From the NCBI RefSeq assembly GCF_002020355.1, contig NZ_MPZV01000003.1, positions 372,001 through 436,000 of the forward strand: a stretch of DNA of 64,000 nucleotides. Reading direction: 5' to 3'. A model generated the notes under the pieces. It did no database searches. It was not told where the DNA came from and was given only the letters and a program-made list of their open reading frames with translations. Below are positions 61,681-64,000 of the stretch, piece by piece; the stretch's first letter is position 1, and each line of letters begins with the position of its first letter. The DNA comes from Thioclava sediminum. GTDB lineage: Bacteria; Pseudomonadota; Alphaproteobacteria; Rhodobacterales; Rhodobacteraceae. The position numbers and the translations under genes were made by a program.

Positions 61681-62334
61681 ATGATCGTATTCGAGAACGT
61701 CTCCAAATCCTTCTGGACCGGTAAGCAGCGCAAGGTGATCCTCGAACGCGCCAGCTTCCGTGTGGAATTGGGCCATAGCCTCGGCATTCTCGCGCCCAAC
61801 GGCACCGGAAAAACTACGATCATCAACATGATGGCGGGACTGGAAAAGCCCGACGAGGGCGACATTCGCCGCTCGAGCCGCGTGTCCTTCCCGCTGGGCT
61901 TCATGGGCGGCGTCGTCTCGAAACACTCGGCGCGCGAAAACGCCCGGTTCATCGCGCGGCTCTACGGGCTCGATCCCGATTACGTCGAAGCCTTCTCGCG
62001 CTGGCTGACCGGCATCGCGGAATATTTCGACCAGCCCGTGGGCACTTACAGTTCGGGGATGCGCGCGCGGTTCACGTTTTCCCTGCTTCTGGCGCTGGAA
62101 TTCGACATTTACCTGATCGACGAGGGGATGCCCTCGACCACCGATGTGGAGTTCAACCGCAAGGCAGGTTCGATCCTGCGCGACCGGCTTCGCGATTCCA
62201 CCGTGGTCGTAGTCTCGCACCAGCCCGCCACGATCGAGAAATTCTGCAATCGCGCTGCGGTGCTGCGCGACGGCCAACTTTATCAGTTCGACACTCTGGA
62301 AGAAGCGAAGCGGTTGTATGACTACCAGTCCTAA
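61681..62334 (+). CDS. kpsT: Capsular polysaccharide export ATPase (KpsT-like)
   Basis: 217 residues, the short form of KpsT. Walker A APNGTGKTTIINMMAG, signature YSSGMRARFTFSLLLALEFD and Walker B IYLIDEGMPSTTD (DEG in place of DEP) are the family's known variant motifs. KpsT energises capsule export with KpsM. It overlaps the next gene by 17 bases and begins a capsule locus that continues past the window. Confidence 0.88.
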   Translation: MIVFENVSKSFWTGKQRKVILERASFRVELGHSLGILAPNGTGKTTIINMMAGLEKPDEGDIRRSSRVSFPLGFMGGVVSKHSARENARFIARLYGLDPDYVEAFSRWLTGIAEYFDQPVGTYSSGMRARFTFSLLLALEFDIYLIDEGMPSTTDVEFNRKAGSILRDRLRDSTVVVVSHQPATIEKFCNRAAVLRDGQLYQFDTLEEAKRLYDYQS

Positions 62335-64000
62335 GGCTCCGAAATTCCGTATCCGCCGCGATGGTCCGGTGATCACGGGGAGCGATGGCTCGCTGCAACT
62401 GGGCGCCATGCCGCTGCAATCGGGTGCGGGCTACGCCGCCTCCGAGCCTGCCACACCGCGCGCTTCCAACGCCTCCGCCGCCTCTGCTGCGCAAAGCGCG
62501 CCCTCCGCGGAGGCGCCGCAGCCGCAACGACAGCGCAAGCCGCACCCGCAACGCCAGCCGGACGATCCGTCCAACCTGTTCGAGCCGCAGGATGACGGGT
62601 TCGGCGATCAGAAATTCCCGACCGCAGGCCAGACCGACTCCGAGGTAATCGACGCGGGCCAGCGCACCCCCGAGGAAGAAATCGACGCGATCCGCGCCGA
62701 GGGGCTGACCGGCCGCCAGTTGCGCCTCGCGCGCCGTATGGCCCAGAAGCACGGCGTTCAGGCCAGTTCCGATTTCGAGGCCGTGCTGCTTCTGCGCCGC
62801 CGCGGGATCGACCCGTTCGACCGCTCGAATATCGTGGCGCTGGTGAAACCCGGCGAGGCGGAAGCGACCTCGCGGGCGCTGGCGCGCACCGATGGGCCGG
62901 GCGCCGATACCCGCGTGAACCTGCCGCAGACGATCAAGCAGGGTCAGGTCCCCTCCACCGAGGTAATGAACGCGGACCGCCGCGCCGCCGAGATTCTGCG
63001 CATCCAGCGCGACATCGCCAAACGCCGCCGCCGCAAGCTGATGCTGCTGGGCGCGCGGCTGGGCTTCTTCGTGGTGCTGCCGACGCTGATGGCCGCCTAT
63101 TACTACTTCGCGATGGCCACGCCGATGTATGCGACGAAATCGGCCTTCGTGATCCAGAAAGCCGAAGGGATGGGCAATTCCGGGCTGGGCTCGCTGTTCT
63201 CGGGCACGCAGCTCGCCACCAATCAGGACTCGGTCACGGTGCAGTCCTATCTGCAATCGCGCGATGCGATGAAGCGGCTCGACCGCGATCAGGGGTTCAA
63301 GAAGATCTTCGAGGACCAGAGCATTGACCCGTTGCAGCGGCTGCCGGAAAACGCGACCGACGAGCAGGCCTACCGCCTCTATTCCAAGATGGTGCAGATC
63401 GGCTACGACCCCTCCGAGGGCATCGTGAAGATGGAAGTGGTCGCCCCCGATCCGGCGAAATCGCAGAAATTCTCCGAGTCGCTGATCTCCTATGCCGAAC
63501 AGCAGGTGGACCAGTTGACTTCGCGGCTGCGCGACGACCAGATGAAGGGCGCGCGCGAAAGCTATGAGGATGCCGAGGCCAAGGTCTTCGCGGCGCAATC
63601 CAAGGTGCAGCAGCTGCAGGAAAAGGTCGGCGTGCTCGATCCCGTCAGCGAAAATTCGATGGTGATGGGTCAGGTCGCCAATCTGGAAAACCAGTTGCAG
63701 CAGAAGCGTCTCGAACTGGGGCAGCTGCTCGACAATCCGCGGCCCAATCAGGCGCGGGTCGCGGGCGTGCAGGGCGACATCAAGCGCATTCAGGCGCTTC
63801 TCGACACCACGCGCAGCCAGCTGACGACCGCACGGCAATCCACGGGGGGCGAGTCGCTCGCCGCCGTCACCGGCCAACTGCAGATCGCTCAGGGCGAGTT
63901 GCAGACCCGGCAGATGCTGCTGTCGGCGGCGGCCCAGCAGATGGAAACCGCCCGCATCGAGGCGAACAAGCAGGTGCGCTATCTGGAGATGGGCGTGCGC
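62318..64000 (+). CDS. Capsule polysaccharide export inner-membrane protein (KpsE/Wzz-like), partial
   Basis: 561 codons without a stop to the window end. A disordered N terminus of about 230 residues is rich in Pro, Gln and Ala, followed by a membrane helix (LGFFVVLPTLMAAYYYFAM, about residue 250) and a large periplasmic coiled coil with SVTVQSYLQSRDAMKRLDRD and KVQQLQEKVGVLDPVSENS. It matches KpsE. The C-terminal membrane helix lies beyond position 64000. The N-terminal extension is unusually long. Confidence 0.82.
   Translation, partial: MTTSPKAPKFRIRRDGPVITGSDGSLQLGAMPLQSGAGYAASEPATPRASNASAASAAQSAPSAEAPQPQRQRKPHPQRQPDDPSNLFEPQDDGFGDQKFPTAGQTDSEVIDAGQRTPEEEIDAIRAEGLTGRQLRLARRMAQKHGVQASSDFEAVLLLRRRGIDPFDRSNIVALVKPGEAEATSRALARTDGPGADTRVNLPQTIKQGQVPSTEVMNADRRAAEILRIQRDIAKRRRRKLMLLGARLGFFVVLPTLMAAYYYFAMATPMYATKSAFVIQKAEGMGNSGLGSLFSGTQLATNQDSVTVQSYLQSRDAMKRLDRDQGFKKIFEDQSIDPLQRLPENATDEQAYRLYSKMVQIGYDPSEGIVKMEVVAPDPAKSQKFSESLISYAEQQVDQLTSRLRDDQMKGARESYEDAEAKVFAAQSKVQQLQEKVGVLDPVSENSMVMGQVANLENQLQQKRLELGQLLDNPRPNQARVAGVQGDIKRIQALLDTTRSQLTTARQSTGGESLAAVTGQLQIAQGELQTRQMLLSAAAQQMETARIEANKQVRYLEMGVR

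Noticed and set aside
62153-63877. 574-codon minus-strand frame opposite the KpsE-like gene
   Set aside because: Antisense of a clear coding sequence.
1-64000. tRNA, rRNA, CRISPR arrays, insertion sequences, prophage
   Set aside because: No cloverleaf sequence, spaced direct-repeat array, transposase, integrase or phage gene was seen on reading both strands.

Overview
The window is a high-GC chromosomal segment of an alphaproteobacterium, almost certainly order Rhodobacterales (Rhodobacteraceae/Paracoccaceae; the genus is not settled). The evidence is the dusB(nifR3)-ntrB-ntrC order, the fused ispDF gene, the rpsA/ihfB/lapA/trpF/trpB block, a SAM/SAH-type riboswitch in front of metK (a class typical of Rhodobacterales), DUF1150 and DUF2927 proteins, and a dispersed hairpin repeat of a kind I associate with this family. 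I see no tRNA, rRNA, CRISPR array, insertion sequence or prophage. About 80 protein genes cover most of the sequence. Many are coupled by 4-base ATGA or GTGA overlaps.

Layout. 1-6.2 kb: nitrogen control (ntrC cut by the window edge, ntrB, dusB) on the minus strand, then ispDF-pgpA-cinA-like and the ammonium transporter amtB on the plus strand. 6.2-7.5 kb: a COQ10/RatA START protein and hpt with a 60-residue membrane protein. 7.6-13.6 kb: a five-gene branched-chain amino acid/amide ABC importer with a divergent LysR regulator. 13.7-16.7 kb: an EF-hand protein, then a one-carbon trio (PF13769 'virulence factor', MTHFR-like protein, methyl-folate:corrinoid methyltransferase-like protein). 17-24.4 kb: a closely packed plus-strand series (DUF2927 lipoprotein, 55-aa membrane protein, CoxE/VWA protein, 124-aa membrane protein, DedA, M48 peptidase, alpha/beta-hydrolase, cytochrome P450), mostly envelope-related. 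24.4-34.1 kb: small metabolic and RNA-modification genes, alr-mlaE-mlaF, a PqiA-like protein, Hsp20/DUF1150, DUF465 and purEK.

34-38 kb: an accessory-looking patch with a VOC protein, DoxX, LysR, a membrane-anchored LuxR-type regulator and two paralogous secreted proteins with Asp/Ser/Gly/His-rich tails. 38-45 kb: trpB, trpF, lapA, ihfB, rpsA, a glutathione peroxidase and cmk. 45-50.8 kb: aroA, trmB, a DMT transporter, DoxX, queF and metK. 50.8-57.8 kb: lnt, a CorC-type CBS protein, ybeY, rluD, cls and rpoH. 58-61.5 kb: an oxidoreductase, a formate/nitrite-type channel, an SseB-like protein and a uracil-DNA glycosylase. 61.7-64 kb: the start of a capsule export locus (kpsT plus a KpsE/Wzz-like gene cut by the window end).

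Most of the window is ordinary core chromosome and I do not see a clear-cut new defence or mobile system. The parts most worth following up are the repeat element that sits in frame inside the alpha/beta-hydrolase gene, the pair of acidic-tail proteins with their membrane regulator, the one-carbon trio that may be part of a split methionine synthase, the 17-24 kb envelope series, the SAM/SAH riboswitch and the heat-shock promoter in front of rpoH. All calls come from reading the sequence. No database search was run.
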